A stretch of DNA of 64,000 nt from Planctomycetota bacterium (GCA_947444055.1 CANEYR010000006.1:49560-113559), one strand, 5' to 3'; shown: positions 18,180-30,593, counted from the stretch's first letter. Notes: generated by a model from the sequence alone, not told the origin. Made by a program: numbers and translations.

Positions 18180-21047
18180 ATGTATTCCAACAAGGTCCTC
18201 GACCGAGGCACGCCCGAACGCACGTGCACGACAACGGTGGCGCTGCACATCGACGGCGTGCAGGTGCACGTTCCTGCTGGCACTTCGGTGATGCGCGCGG
18301 CCATCGAAGCCGGCGTCAAGGTGCCCAAACTCTGCGCGACCGATTCGCTCGATGCGTTCGGCAGCTGCCGGTTGTGCGTCGTCGAGGTCGAAGGCCGTAA
18401 GGGCTATCCGGCGTCGTGCACCACGCCGTGTGAGCCGGGCATGAAGGTCAAGACGCAGAGCAAGAAGCTCGCCGATCTGCGCCGCTCAGTGATGGAGCTC
18501 TACATCAGCGACCATCCGCTCGATTGCTTGACCTGTCCCGCCAACGGCAATTGCGAGCTGCAGGACATGGCTGGTGTCGTCGGTCTGCGCGAAGTGCGCT
18601 ACGGCTACGAGGGCGAGAACCACCTGACCGGCACCAAGGACACGTCGAACCCGTACTTCTCGTTCGACCCGACCAAGTGCATCGTCTGTTCGCGTTGCGT
18701 GCGCGCGTGCGAGGAAGTGCAAGGCACGTTCGCGCTGACGGTAGAAGGGCGCGGCTTCGGTTCGAAGATCGCGGCGGGCCCGACCGACTTCCTCAACAGT
18801 GAATGCGTGTCGTGCGGCGCCTGCGTGCAAGCCTGCCCGACGGCGACGTTGATGGAAAAGTCGATCGTCGACCAGGGGCAGCCTGACCACGCCGTCGTCA
18901 CCACCTGCGCCTACTGCGGCGTTGGCTGCGCGTTTCGCGCCGAGATGAAGGGCAATGAGGTCGTGCGCATGGTGCCGCACAAGGACGGCAAGGCGAACCA
19001 CGGCCACTCGTGCGTCAAGGGTCGCTTTGCGTGGGGCTATGCCACGCACCCCGATCGCCTGAAGAAGCCGATGATCCGCCAGAAGATCAGCGATCCGTGG
19101 CGCGAAGTGAGTTGGCAAGAGGCGATCGCCTACGCGGCGAGCGAGATCAAGCGCATCCAAGCCAAGTACGGCCGCACGTCGGTCGGCGGCATCACCAGTT
19201 CGCGCTGCACCAACGAAGAGACGTTCCTCGTGCAGAAGCTGGTGCGCGCCGGCTTTGGCAACAACAACGTCGACACCTGCGCGCGCGTCTGCCACTCGCC
19301 GACTGGCTATGGCCTCAAGCAAACGCTCGGCGAATCGGCGGGCACGCAGGACTTCGACAGCGTCGACTTCACCGATTGTGTGATCGTGATCGGCGCCAAC
19401 CCGACCGATGGCCATCCGGTGTTCGCCTCGCGCATGAAGCGGCGCCTGCGTGGCACCCCCGGTAAGGAAGGAGCCGGCCTGATCGTCATCGACCCGCGGC
19501 GCATTGACCTGGTGCGCATGCCGCACGTCGAAGCCGAGTTCCACTTGCAGCTCAAGCCCGGCACCAACGTCGCCGTGATGAACTCGCTGGCGCACGTGAT
19601 CGTCACCGAAGGCCTCGCCAAGGAAGCCTACGTGCGCGAGCGCTGCGACTTGGTCGAGTGGGAGAAGTGGCGCGCGTTCATCTCGCTGCCAAAGAACTCG
19701 CCAGAAGCGCTGGCGGCTGACACCGGCGTGCCGGCGGCGCAGATTCGCGGGGCGGCGCGCCTCTTTGCCGCGGCGCCAAACGGCGCCATCTACTACGGAC
19801 TCGGCGTCACCGAGCACAGCCAAGGCAGCACCACTGTGATGACGATCGCCAACTTGGCGATGGTCACCGGCAACATCGGTCGCCCCGGGGTCGGCGTGAA
19901 CCCGCTGCGCGGCCAGAACAACGTGCAGGGTTCGTGCGACATGGGTTCGTTCCCGCACGAGTTGCCCGGCTATCGCCACGTCTCCGACGCCGCGACCCGC
20001 GAGCTGTTTGCCTCGGTGTGGGGGCGGCCGATCGACCACGAGCCGGGCCTGCGCATCCCCAACATGTTCGACGCCGCAGTCGATGGTTCGTTCAAGGCGC
20101 TCTACGTGCAGGGCGAGGACATCGCGCAGTCGGATCCCGATACCCAGCACGTGCAGAAGGCTTTGGAATCGCTGGAGTGCTTGATCGTGCAGGACATCTT
20201 CTTGAACGAGACGGCGAAGTACGCGCACGTGCTGCTGCCCGGCAGCTCGTTCCTCGAGAAGGACGGCACCTTCACCAACGCCGAACGGCGCATCAGTCCC
20301 GTGCGCAAAGTCATGCCGCCGCTCGCGGGCATGGCCGATTGGGAAGTCACGGTCGCGTTCAGCAACGCGCTCGGCTACCCGATGCACTACGACCACCCGC
20401 GCCAGATCATGGCCGAGATCGCCAAGTTGACGCCGACGTTCACCGGCGTCAGCTACGAGAAGATCGATCTGCTCGGCAGCATCCAGTGGCCGTGCAACGA
20501 CGCTGCCCCCGAAGGCACGCCCACCATGCACGAGAAGCAGTTCGTGCGTGGCAAGGGCAGGTTCATCCTCACCGAGTATGTGGCGACGCCCGAACGCACG
20601 ACGCGCAAGTTCCCGCTCATCCTCACGACCGGCCGCATTCTCAGCCAATACAACGTTGGCGCGCAGACTCGCCGTACCGAGAACAAGGTGTGGCATGACG
20701 CGGACGTGCTCGAAATCCATCCGCACGACGCCGAGCAACGTGGCATCAAGGACGGCGAGATGGTGTCGCTGCAGAGCCGCAAGGGCGAGACGACGCTGCG
20801 CGCGACGATCACCGAACGCATGCAGCCGGGGGTCGTCTACACGACGTTCCACCATCCCGAGTCGGGCGTGAACGTGGTGACGACGGAGAACAGCGACTGG
20901 GCGACCAACTGCCCCGAATACAAAGTCACCGCCGTGCAGGTCGTGGCGCACGCGAAGAAGTCGGAGTGGCAGCGCGAGTTCGACACGTTCTCGGCGACGC
21001 AAGAAGCCTTCGTGCCGAAGACCGCCGTGAAGGGAGAGACGAGCTGA
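18180..21047 (+). CDS. fdsA: Molybdo/tungsto formate dehydrogenase alpha subunit
   Basis: 2Fe-2S/ferredoxin N-terminus, CPANGNCELQDMA, CIVCSRCVRACEEVQG, CVSCGACVQACPTATL, TCAYCGVGC, active-site region DTCARVCHSPTGYGLKQT (Cys, not Sec). Confidence 0.95.
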   Translation: MYSNKVLDRGTPERTCTTTVALHIDGVQVHVPAGTSVMRAAIEAGVKVPKLCATDSLDAFGSCRLCVVEVEGRKGYPASCTTPCEPGMKVKTQSKKLADLRRSVMELYISDHPLDCLTCPANGNCELQDMAGVVGLREVRYGYEGENHLTGTKDTSNPYFSFDPTKCIVCSRCVRACEEVQGTFALTVEGRGFGSKIAAGPTDFLNSECVSCGACVQACPTATLMEKSIVDQGQPDHAVVTTCAYCGVGCAFRAEMKGNEVVRMVPHKDGKANHGHSCVKGRFAWGYATHPDRLKKPMIRQKISDPWREVSWQEAIAYAASEIKRIQAKYGRTSVGGITSSRCTNEETFLVQKLVRAGFGNNNVDTCARVCHSPTGYGLKQTLGESAGTQDFDSVDFTDCVIVIGANPTDGHPVFASRMKRRLRGTPGKEGAGLIVIDPRRIDLVRMPHVEAEFHLQLKPGTNVAVMNSLAHVIVTEGLAKEAYVRERCDLVEWEKWRAFISLPKNSPEALAADTGVPAAQIRGAARLFAAAPNGAIYYGLGVTEHSQGSTTVMTIANLAMVTGNIGRPGVGVNPLRGQNNVQGSCDMGSFPHELPGYRHVSDAATRELFASVWGRPIDHEPGLRIPNMFDAAVDGSFKALYVQGEDIAQSDPDTQHVQKALESLECLIVQDIFLNETAKYAHVLLPGSSFLEKDGTFTNAERRISPVRKVMPPLAGMADWEVTVAFSNALGYPMHYDHPRQIMAEIAKLTPTFTGVSYEKIDLLGSIQWPCNDAAPEGTPTMHEKQFVRGKGRFILTEYVATPERTTRKFPLILTTGRILSQYNVGAQTRRTENKVWHDADVLEIHPHDAEQRGIKDGEMVSLQSRKGETTLRATITERMQPGVVYTTFHHPESGVNVVTTENSDWATNCPEYKVTAVQVVAHAKKSEWQREFDTFSATQEAFVPKTAVKGETS

Positions 21048-21283
21048 TGGACGGCAAGAAGTTGGTCCGGATGGCGAACGAGATCGCCGCCTTCTTCGCC
21101 GTCGATCCAGCGCGCAGCACGGCGATCGAAGGCGTGGCCACGCACCTGCAGCGGTTCTGGGAGCCGCGCATGCGCCGGGCGATCTTCGCCGAGTTGGATG
21201 CCGGGGCAACGGCTGGCATGCACGAGTTGGTGGTGGCAGCGCTGCAGACGCATCGCCAGAAGCTGGAGCCGGCGGCGAGCTGA
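21047..21283 (+). CDS. fdsD: Formate dehydrogenase delta subunit
   Basis: VRMANEIAAFFAVDP...AIEGVATHLQRFWEPRMRRAI, typical FdsD; TGATG overlap with fdsA. Confidence 0.9.
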   Translation: MDGKKLVRMANEIAAFFAVDPARSTAIEGVATHLQRFWEPRMRRAIFAELDAGATAGMHELVVAALQTHRQKLEPAAS

Positions 21284-21365
21284 GGGCGGTTGCGACGGTG
21301 CTTCGGCCGCGGCGCCACTCGGAAATCCGCGCTACACTCTGCCCCCGGTTGCACACAACCAAGGC

Positions 21366-22043
21366 ATGACGCCGCTCATGACGACCTCCAACAGGATCCC
21401 GGTGTTGCGTGCGGGCGATCGGCTCTCCCGCGACGAGTTCGAACGACGCTACGAAGCGATGCCGGATCTGAAGAAGGCGGAGCTGCTCGAAGGAGTGGTC
21501 TACATGCCTTCCCCGGTTCGCTACACCCAACATGGTCTGCCCCACGCGCTGCTCGCTGGCTGGCTGTGCGAGTACCGTCGCGCCACGCCGGGCGTGGCGG
21601 TTGGCATCGACACCACGTTTCGCGTCGACCAGGACAACGAAGTGCAGCCGGACCTGATGCTGCGCATCACTGGACCAAGTGGCCGATCGCGCATCGATCA
21701 GGACCACTACATCCATGGCGCTCCGGAGTTGGTCGTCGAGGTCGCCGCCAGTTCGGTCAGCTACGACCTGCATCAGAAACTGCAGGTCTACCGTCGGGCG
21801 GGGGTTCAGGAATACCTCGTGCAACGTACCGAGGATGGTGCCGTCGACTGGTTCGTACTGCGCAGTGGCGGCTATCACCGCCTCGTGCCGGATGCCGCAG
21901 GTTACCTGCGCAGCCAGGTGTTTCATGGTCTTTGGCTCGATGCCGCGGCGCTGCTGCGAGCGGATGATGCGGCGATGCACACCACTTTGCACCTTGGCCT
22001 CGCGTCAGCCGAGCACGTGGCGTTCCGCCTGCGAACGCCTTGA
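21366..22043 (+). CDS. Uma2-family (DUF820) restriction-fold endonuclease-like protein
   Basis: RYEAMPDLKKAELLEGVVYMPSPV...VQPDLMLRI...GAPELVVEVAASSVSYDLHQKLQVYRRAGVQEYLV. Confidence 0.88.
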   Translation: MTPLMTTSNRIPVLRAGDRLSRDEFERRYEAMPDLKKAELLEGVVYMPSPVRYTQHGLPHALLAGWLCEYRRATPGVAVGIDTTFRVDQDNEVQPDLMLRITGPSGRSRIDQDHYIHGAPELVVEVAASSVSYDLHQKLQVYRRAGVQEYLVQRTEDGAVDWFVLRSGGYHRLVPDAAGYLRSQVFHGLWLDAAALLRADDAAMHTTLHLGLASAEHVAFRLRTP

Positions 22044-22052
22044 GCCAACAAC

Positions 22053-23984
22053 TCAGCGCGGGGCAACGAGCAAACCAGCGCGCGCCGTGGCCAACAGCCC
22101 CGCATCGCTCTGCAACCACTGCAAGAACGTCGCGACCTCGGGCTTGGCGTCGTGGCGTGAATACAACATCACGGGCCGCGCCAGCGCGTAGCGGCCTGCC
22201 GCCAGCACTGCTGGTTCCGGCAACGTCGCCGCCGTCTGCTCGGCCGCGCGCAACGGCACCACGCGAACGCCCGCGCCAACGTGGCCGGCGCGCACGAACC
22301 CGATCGCGGTGGGGCTGGCGCGCACGAGTTCGACGACGTTCTCTGACTGCTTTAGCAACTGCATGTCGCGCGCGAAGCTGCGCCGCTGCAGCACGCGGTC
22401 GCGCACGAACTCGCCGGTCTCGGTCGCCGCGTTCAAGCCGACGGCGACGAGCGGTCCCGCCGTCGCCAAGGTGACACCGAGCTCGGCCCACGCGCGCAGC
22501 GGTTGGCGGCCGAGAATCTTCGCCAACTGCTCGACCGTCAGTTCACGCAGCGGGTTGTCCGCATGCACGATGACGGCCACGGCATCGAACGCGATGCGGT
22601 GCTCACGCAAGGTCACGCCTGCATCGTTGGCGGCTTGTTGTTCCTGTTCGTTGGGCGCGCGGGTCGTCATCGCCAGATCGCAGGTGCCAGAGATGAGCGC
22701 CTGCAGCCCCCGGCTCGCATCACTGTCGATCGCGCTGGCGAGGCAGTCCGGCGTCGACAGGGCAAACCCATCGACCCACGCCGTCGCCGCCGCCGCGAAG
22801 TGTGCACTGCCGCGCAGCATGACCTCGGGCGGGGTCTTAGGGAATGGCACCTGCGTCACCGTTCGCCGATTCGAAGTCAGGTCGACCAGCCAGAGGCCGT
22901 GTTGGTGCGGTTCGGCGCTGGCCAGCATCGCGGTCGAGGCGGCGGCCGTGCTGCCGTCGGGGGCCAGGGCCAATGGGAAGGCCATGGCCCACGGTCTCTG
23001 GTCTTTGGATGTCACCTTGGTCGCCAGGACCTTCGTCTCGCGCGTCACGCTGCCGCTCAGCGTCGTCTCGTACAGGCTCCACGTCATCGTCTCCGCGGTA
23101 CGGCGGCATAGGCCGGCCGCCAAGGTGACGCCGTCCGGCAGCCACTGCAGCGAGGCGCAGTCGAGCTGCTCGTGCGGCCCCAGCACCAGGGTGTTTTCAA
23201 GTTGGTCGCCAGCGAACACCAGCAACGCCAGATCGTTCGGCTTGCCGACGCGGCGCGCTGGCAAGGCGAGACGCCGACGATCGTGCGACACCGCGGGCAT
23301 CGGCAAGACCTCCCACGGGAACTGTGCTGGCGGCGTCACCCGGGGCGTGCGCACCATGGTGTCGGGGTCGAGCGTGCCAAACTGCCAGCGGTCGCGTCGA
23401 TGCTTGTGGCTGGCGAAGTAGGCGAGCCCGTCGCCGTACGGCGTCAGCAGCAGTTCTTCCGTCCCTTCGTTGGCGGCGCGCCGCTGTTCGCCGGTGGCCA
23501 TGTCGATGCGAACGATGGTGTCGGTGGCGACGAAAAGGTGCGGGCCGTGCACTAGGGTTGGTGTGAACATCTCGCCAACGTCGCCAGTCACCGGAATGAC
23601 GACGGTCGCCAGCGCTGACTTGGTGCGCAAATCGATGGTGGTCACCTGCAGCGTCGCCGCCTTCTCCTTGGCCCACAGCACGACGGCGTGTTGGCCATCG
23701 GGATGCCAGGCTGGAGCCACCATCGCTTCGCGCGGCATCACGGTCAGGAGCTCGCTCTTCTCGGTGGCGACGTCGTAGCAGCCGACGCCGAGGCGATCGT
23801 TCGCCAGCTTCACCAGGTGCAGACAACGCTTGCTGTCGGGGCTCCAGGCCGGTCGGCAAGCGAGGCCCAGGCCGGTTGCCAACAGCAGGACCAGGAACGT
23901 CCAGCGAGTGATGGTCTGTCGGCGCATGGTCGGCATGGCCGCTGCTGTGGCCGCTGGTCGGCTACGTACTTCGCGTCGAATCAT
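22053..23984 (-). CDS. TolB-like beta-propeller fused to PstS-like phosphate-binding domain, probable lipoprotein
   Basis: N-terminal TM/Cys LLLATGLGLACRPAWSPDSKRCLHLV; propeller repeats (APAWHPDGQHAVVLW); C-terminal ISGTCDLAMTTRAPNEQEQ...AFDAVAVIVHADNPLRELTVEQLAKILG. Confidence 0.7.
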   Translation of the reverse strand: MIRREVRSRPAATAAAMPTMRRQTITRWTFLVLLLATGLGLACRPAWSPDSKRCLHLVKLANDRLGVGCYDVATEKSELLTVMPREAMVAPAWHPDGQHAVVLWAKEKAATLQVTTIDLRTKSALATVVIPVTGDVGEMFTPTLVHGPHLFVATDTIVRIDMATGEQRRAANEGTEELLLTPYGDGLAYFASHKHRRDRWQFGTLDPDTMVRTPRVTPPAQFPWEVLPMPAVSHDRRRLALPARRVGKPNDLALLVFAGDQLENTLVLGPHEQLDCASLQWLPDGVTLAAGLCRRTAETMTWSLYETTLSGSVTRETKVLATKVTSKDQRPWAMAFPLALAPDGSTAAASTAMLASAEPHQHGLWLVDLTSNRRTVTQVPFPKTPPEVMLRGSAHFAAAATAWVDGFALSTPDCLASAIDSDASRGLQALISGTCDLAMTTRAPNEQEQQAANDAGVTLREHRIAFDAVAVIVHADNPLRELTVEQLAKILGRQPLRAWAELGVTLATAGPLVAVGLNAATETGEFVRDRVLQRRSFARDMQLLKQSENVVELVRASPTAIGFVRAGHVGAGVRVVPLRAAEQTAATLPEPAVLAAGRYALARPVMLYSRHDAKPEVATFLQWLQSDAGLLATARAGLLVAPR

Positions 23985-24232
23985 GTTGGCGGCGACGAGT
24001 TCGAGGTCGCTGGCGGGGCAGGTCCGGCCGCGGCAGGTTACCTACGCGGCCAGAAGTTCCTCGCGGCTTCGCCGACTCGCCTCCTGGCGTGGCCGCACTC
24101 GCTGACCTATCCTGCGGACTTCCAAAAGCCCCGGCGACGGGGCGGAAGCCGCGTTGGCAAGCTGGCTACGGCTTTCCGCGGCTAGGCGCCGATGAACACA
24201 CGCGACCGTTTGCAGCCAGCGAAGGACACCTG

Positions 24233-26538
<2,306 letters not shown>

Positions 26539-26557
<19 letters not shown>

Positions 26558-26592
26558 CGGCGCGGCGGTCTCTCGGGCGCCTGCAGGCGTCT
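26539..26592. repeat. 27-bp period two-copy tandem repeat with perfect 18-bp core
   Basis: cggtctctcgggcgcctg at 26539-26556 and 26566-26583, the first copy overlapping the ftsH stop codon. Confidence 0.9.
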
Positions 26593-26622
26593 CGTTCTCG
26601 TTCTCTTTCTCGTTCGCCCAGC

Positions 26623-27447
26623 GTGCCCATGATTGCAGTGCCAGCGTTGCTGCGCCAGGACGTGCCCGCGACCGGGCTTGCCAGTGCCATCGGCATCAGC
26701 ACGATGTTGCTCGAGGTCGCGATCTTCGCCGTCCTCATCTACATCGTGCTCCGCTTTCTGTGGGCGACGCGCGGCTCGGTCATCATTCGCGGCCTCGGCC
26801 TGCTGTTGCTGGTGGCGATGGTCGGCTTCTTCTTGCTGACCGAGTCGCTGCCGTTGGATCGGGTCAGTTATCTCGTCGACAGCTTGGCGCCATCGGTCGT
26901 GCTCGGCTTGGTCGTCGTGTTCCACCCGGAGATCCGGCGCGCCATCGTGCAGATCGGCGATGCCTCGATCTTCCGCACGTTCTTTCGCCGCGACACCAGG
27001 ATCGTGCCGCGGTTGCTGCGCGCCATCGCGCGCATGAGCAAAGAACGCATCGGTGCCCTGATCGCGATCGAACGCGACTCCACGCTTGGAGAGTTGACGG
27101 AGAACGGCATCACGATCGATGCCGAACTCAACAGCTACCTGATCGAGTCGATCTTCTATCCAAAGAGCGCTCTGCACGATGGTGGGGTCGTGGTGCGCGA
27201 CGATCGCATCGTGGCGGCGTCGTGTTTGTTCCCGCTGAGCCAGAACCCCGACGTCGACAAGCGCCTCGGCACGCGGCACCGCGCCGCCCTCGGTTTGTCT
27301 GAGGACACTGACGCCTTCGTGCTGATCGTCAGCGAAGAGACCGGCAAGATCTCGACCGCGAGTGGCGGCAAGCTCAACTTTGATCTGACGCTCGAACAAG
27401 TCGAGCAACAACTCGACGCGGCGCTCGGACGCAAAGAGGTGGCATGA
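26623..27447 (+). CDS. cdaA: Diadenylate cyclase (c-di-AMP synthase), CdaA type
   Basis: three N-terminal TM segments; DAC-domain motifs IESIFYPKSALHDGGVVVRDDRI, GTRHRAALGLSE, VSEETGKIS. Confidence 0.92.
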   Translation: MPMIAVPALLRQDVPATGLASAIGISTMLLEVAIFAVLIYIVLRFLWATRGSVIIRGLGLLLLVAMVGFFLLTESLPLDRVSYLVDSLAPSVVLGLVVVFHPEIRRAIVQIGDASIFRTFFRRDTRIVPRLLRAIARMSKERIGALIAIERDSTLGELTENGITIDAELNSYLIESIFYPKSALHDGGVVVRDDRIVAASCLFPLSQNPDVDKRLGTRHRAALGLSEDTDAFVLIVSEETGKISTASGGKLNFDLTLEQVEQQLDAALGRKEVA

Positions 27448-28574
27448 GCGAGAAACGACGTCGGCCCGGCATCTTCGCGGCGATCGTTGCCGATCCATGG
27501 CGCAAGTTGTTGGCGATCGGGCTGGCGGTGCTGCTGTGGTTCTTCATCGACAGCCGCATCAAGGACACCCACACGCGCACCGTGCCGTTGGTGCATGTTG
27601 GCACGTTGAACGCGACCGGCATGTTGCTCGATCGTTTGGCGATTGCGCTGCCGACCGACCGCGTCGTCGGCCTGCGCTTCTTCGATGGCGATCGCCCCAT
27701 CGACAAGGTCGAAGTGCGCATCAGCGGTCCGCGCTTTCGCATCGCGACAATCGAGACCGAGCGACTCGATCTGCAGATCACGGCGTTCCTGGGCCTCGAC
27801 TGGAGCACGCGTACGAGCATCGAATTCACGGTGGCCGACGTGCGCCGCGACCAACGGGTGTTGCAGGACCTTGAGATCGAACTGTCGCCGCCGCGCATTC
27901 GACTCGACGTCGAGAACATTGCCTCGCGCGAGATCCCGTTGAGCTTCGATGTCGTCGATCTGGTCGAGGGTGCGTTCGTGGGCCGCTTGCGCCGCGACAC
28001 GGCGGAGTTCACGCCGCCGTCCGCACTGGTGCTCGGCCCGGCGATTGGCATCGACCAATTGGGCAAGCGCACCAACAAGCCGTTCCGGGCCGTGATGGAG
28101 AGCGGCGGCACGGATCGCAAGGTGAAGGCCCATCTCGAACTGATCGATGGCCCGGACCTCGGGCTGAAGTTCGCGACGCCGCCGTTGCTGACCATGCAGG
28201 TGTTGCCGCAGACGACCAAGTTCGAGCTCGAGCTGCCGATTGTGGTCGACGACTTGGCGCTGCCGCCAGAGCAGCGCGGCAGCTACCAACCGGAGGCCAA
28301 GACGCGCATGGTGCGCGTGGCGGCGGGTGGCGAGCTGCGTTCGCGGCTGGTGAATATGGGGGAAGGCGGCGATTCGACGAGCATGGCGGAGTGGGCGGCG
28401 GCGAACCTGCGGTTGCTGGTGCATATTCCGCGGGCGGAGCCGGGTGCTGCGCACTTGACCGAGATCGATCGCCCCGCCCGTCTGCTGCTGGTCGGGCGGC
28501 TGTACGAGACCCTGGATCGCAACGAGTGCTTGCTCGACGAAACCGTCGTCGTCAAGCTGCGCCAGAAGACATGA
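27444..28574 (+). CDS. cdaR: YbbR-like domain protein (CdaR)
   Basis: PWRKLLAIGLAVLLWFFIDSRIKD single TM and repeated YbbR-like segments; position between cdaA and glmM; ATGA overlap. Confidence 0.8.
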   Translation: MSEKRRRPGIFAAIVADPWRKLLAIGLAVLLWFFIDSRIKDTHTRTVPLVHVGTLNATGMLLDRLAIALPTDRVVGLRFFDGDRPIDKVEVRISGPRFRIATIETERLDLQITAFLGLDWSTRTSIEFTVADVRRDQRVLQDLEIELSPPRIRLDVENIASREIPLSFDVVDLVEGAFVGRLRRDTAEFTPPSALVLGPAIGIDQLGKRTNKPFRAVMESGGTDRKVKAHLELIDGPDLGLKFATPPLLTMQVLPQTTKFELELPIVVDDLALPPEQRGSYQPEAKTRMVRVAAGGELRSRLVNMGEGGDSTSMAEWAAANLRLLVHIPRAEPGAAHLTEIDRPARLLLVGRLYETLDRNECLLDETVVVKLRQKT

Positions 28575-29929
28575 CCAACGAAGACATACCCAACATCGCC
28601 CCGCCGCAGTTCGGCACGGATGGTTTGCGTGGGCGCGCGGGCGATGCCCCGATGGAGCCTGAGACGTTGCGGCGCGTTGGGGCGGCGCTCGGTGTGTTGC
28701 TGCAGCGCAGTGGCCAGGCGCAAAAGCGTGTGCTGGTCGGCAACGACGGCCGCGAGTCGGCGCCGTGGATCTTGGAGTCGCTGGCGCAGGGGCTGGCGGC
28801 GGCCGAGGTGTCGGTCGGCGACCTTGGCTTGTGCACGACCCCAGCGTTGGCGTTCGTAACGCGCACGCAGCCGGTTGACGCGGGCGTCATGATCAGTGCG
28901 TCGCACAACCCGTCGCACGACAACGGCATCAAGATCTTCGCCGCCGACGGCACCAAGATGCGCGACGACGACGAAGCGGACATTGCACGCCTGGCGGTCG
29001 AACTGCGGCCGGCGGCCTTGCGCACGCCGCGCATTCGCGAGCGCAGCGAACTGTTGCTGAAGTACGAAGAGTACTTCGCGACGCAGTTCCCGGATCTCGA
29101 TCTGACCGGGCGCAAAGTCTGCATCGACGCGGCCAACGGCGGGGGTACCGAACTGGCGCCGCGCATCCTGCGCGCGTTCGGCGCCGAGGTCGTCGAGTTG
29201 GCGTGCGAGCCCGATGGCTTCAACATCAACGAGGACTGCGGTGCCCTGCATCCGCAGAAGCTCGCCGCGGCGGTTCGCGAACACGGCGCCTGCCTTGGCA
29301 TCTGCCTCGACGGCGATGGCGACCGCGGCATCTTCGTCGACGAACTCGGCACCGTGCGCGACGGCGACGATGTGATGACGCTGTTCGGTCGGCAGCTGCA
29401 CGCGGAGGGACGGCTGCCCGGCGGGCGCTTGGTCGCGACGGTGATGAGCAATCTCGGCTTGCACAAGGCGCTGCGCGAGGCCGGCGTGGCGGTGCACGTG
29501 ACGCCGGTTGGCGATCGCAACGTGTTCTTGGCGATGCAAGAACTCGGCGCCCAGCTGGGCGGGGAACAATCGGGCCACGTGCTGTTCTCGGACCACCATC
29601 TGGTCGGCGACGGGCTCTACACCGGCATCCGGTTGTTGGCGACGGTGCACGACGGTGCCTTCGCCAAGGCGTTCGCGGCCTTTTCACGCTTCCCGCAAGA
29701 ACTGATCAACATCCAGGTCGCGCAGAAGCCGCCACTCGACAGCGTGCCGGCCATTGCCGCGAAAGTGGCCGAAGTGGAACGCGCGCTGGGCAGCGACGGC
29801 CGCTTGCTGTTGCGCTACTCAGGCACCGAATCGAAGTGCCGCGTCATGATCGAGGCCGCCGACGGCGCCTTGTGCAGCCGCTTGTGCCGCGAACTCGCGG
29901 ACATCGTCGCGCGCGAGCTCGGCGCATGA
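28571..29929 (+). CDS. glmM: Phosphoglucosamine mutase
   Basis: FGTDGLRGRAG, MISASHNPSHDNGIKIF, CLDGDGDRGIFVDE, GGEQSGHVLFSDH. Confidence 0.95.
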   Translation: MTNEDIPNIAPPQFGTDGLRGRAGDAPMEPETLRRVGAALGVLLQRSGQAQKRVLVGNDGRESAPWILESLAQGLAAAEVSVGDLGLCTTPALAFVTRTQPVDAGVMISASHNPSHDNGIKIFAADGTKMRDDDEADIARLAVELRPAALRTPRIRERSELLLKYEEYFATQFPDLDLTGRKVCIDAANGGGTELAPRILRAFGAEVVELACEPDGFNINEDCGALHPQKLAAAVREHGACLGICLDGDGDRGIFVDELGTVRDGDDVMTLFGRQLHAEGRLPGGRLVATVMSNLGLHKALREAGVAVHVTPVGDRNVFLAMQELGAQLGGEQSGHVLFSDHHLVGDGLYTGIRLLATVHDGAFAKAFAAFSRFPQELINIQVAQKPPLDSVPAIAAKVAEVERALGSDGRLLLRYSGTESKCRVMIEAADGALCSRLCRELADIVARELGA

Positions 29930-30591
29930 ACGGCGCGCCGGTGTTGGCGTTGTCGGGCAGCAACCTGACTGGCGACGTGCCGTTCTCGTGCGCACTGTCC
30001 ATCGACGGCCGCATCGAGACCGCTCGCGCCGCACCTGGCATTCGCGGCGACTTGGCCCAGCTGGTCGCCAACCTGTGCGCGACCTGTAGCGTGCGCCCCG
30101 ATCAGGTGCAGAGCCTGCGCGTGGACGTGGGGCCAGGCTCGTACACGGGACTGCGTGTGGCGTTGACGTTCGTGCGGTTCCTGCAGCATTTTGGCAACGC
30201 GACGGTGCAGGGCCTCGACAGCTTGGCGCTGCTCGCGGCCCGCGCCGTGCACACGGGACCCAGCCGGGTGCGGGTGTTGCTCGATGCGCGGCGAGAGCGT
30301 GTGCACACCCAGAGCTTCGACATCGCCCCCGGCCACATTGCGGCGGTAGCGCCGGCGGTCGCGGTGCCGATGGCGAACGTGCTGAACGACCTGCGCGCCG
30401 GCGATGTCGTCATCATTCCGGCGAGCCTGCCGCTGGCGCTGCAGGAGCCACTGCGAACCCAGGGTGCTGTGCTGCGGCTGCAGACCGAAGTGGTAGCCGC
30501 CGAGATGTTCACACCGGGGTTGCCATTCTTCTTGGCCTCGACCGCGGAGCTCGAACCGCGCTACTTGATGAGCAGCTACGCGGAGACGTGA
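29926..30591 (+). CDS. tsaB: tRNA threonylcarbamoyladenosine biosynthesis protein TsaB-like
   Basis: DQVQSLRVDVGPGSYTGLRVALTFVRFL...VQGLDSLALLAARA. Confidence 0.82.
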   Translation: MNGAPVLALSGSNLTGDVPFSCALSIDGRIETARAAPGIRGDLAQLVANLCATCSVRPDQVQSLRVDVGPGSYTGLRVALTFVRFLQHFGNATVQGLDSLALLAARAVHTGPSRVRVLLDARRERVHTQSFDIAPGHIAAVAPAVAVPMANVLNDLRAGDVVIIPASLPLALQEPLRTQGAVLRLQTEVVAAEMFTPGLPFFLASTAELEPRYLMSSYAET

Positions 30592-30593
30592 CG

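Noticed and set aside
18486-21992. 1168-aa minus-strand ORF
   Set aside because: Antisense to fdsA/fdsD/Uma2; His/Arg-rich composition typical of GC-rich shadow ORFs, no recognisable domain
21366-22043. Uma2-family protein as part of a defence island
   Set aside because: Uma2/DUF820 genes are abundant and scattered in such genomes; no defence neighbours here
26590-26618. ctcgttctcgttctctttctcgttcg pyrimidine-rich repeat before cdaA
   Set aside because: Short, imperfect, likely simple-sequence slippage; no supported function
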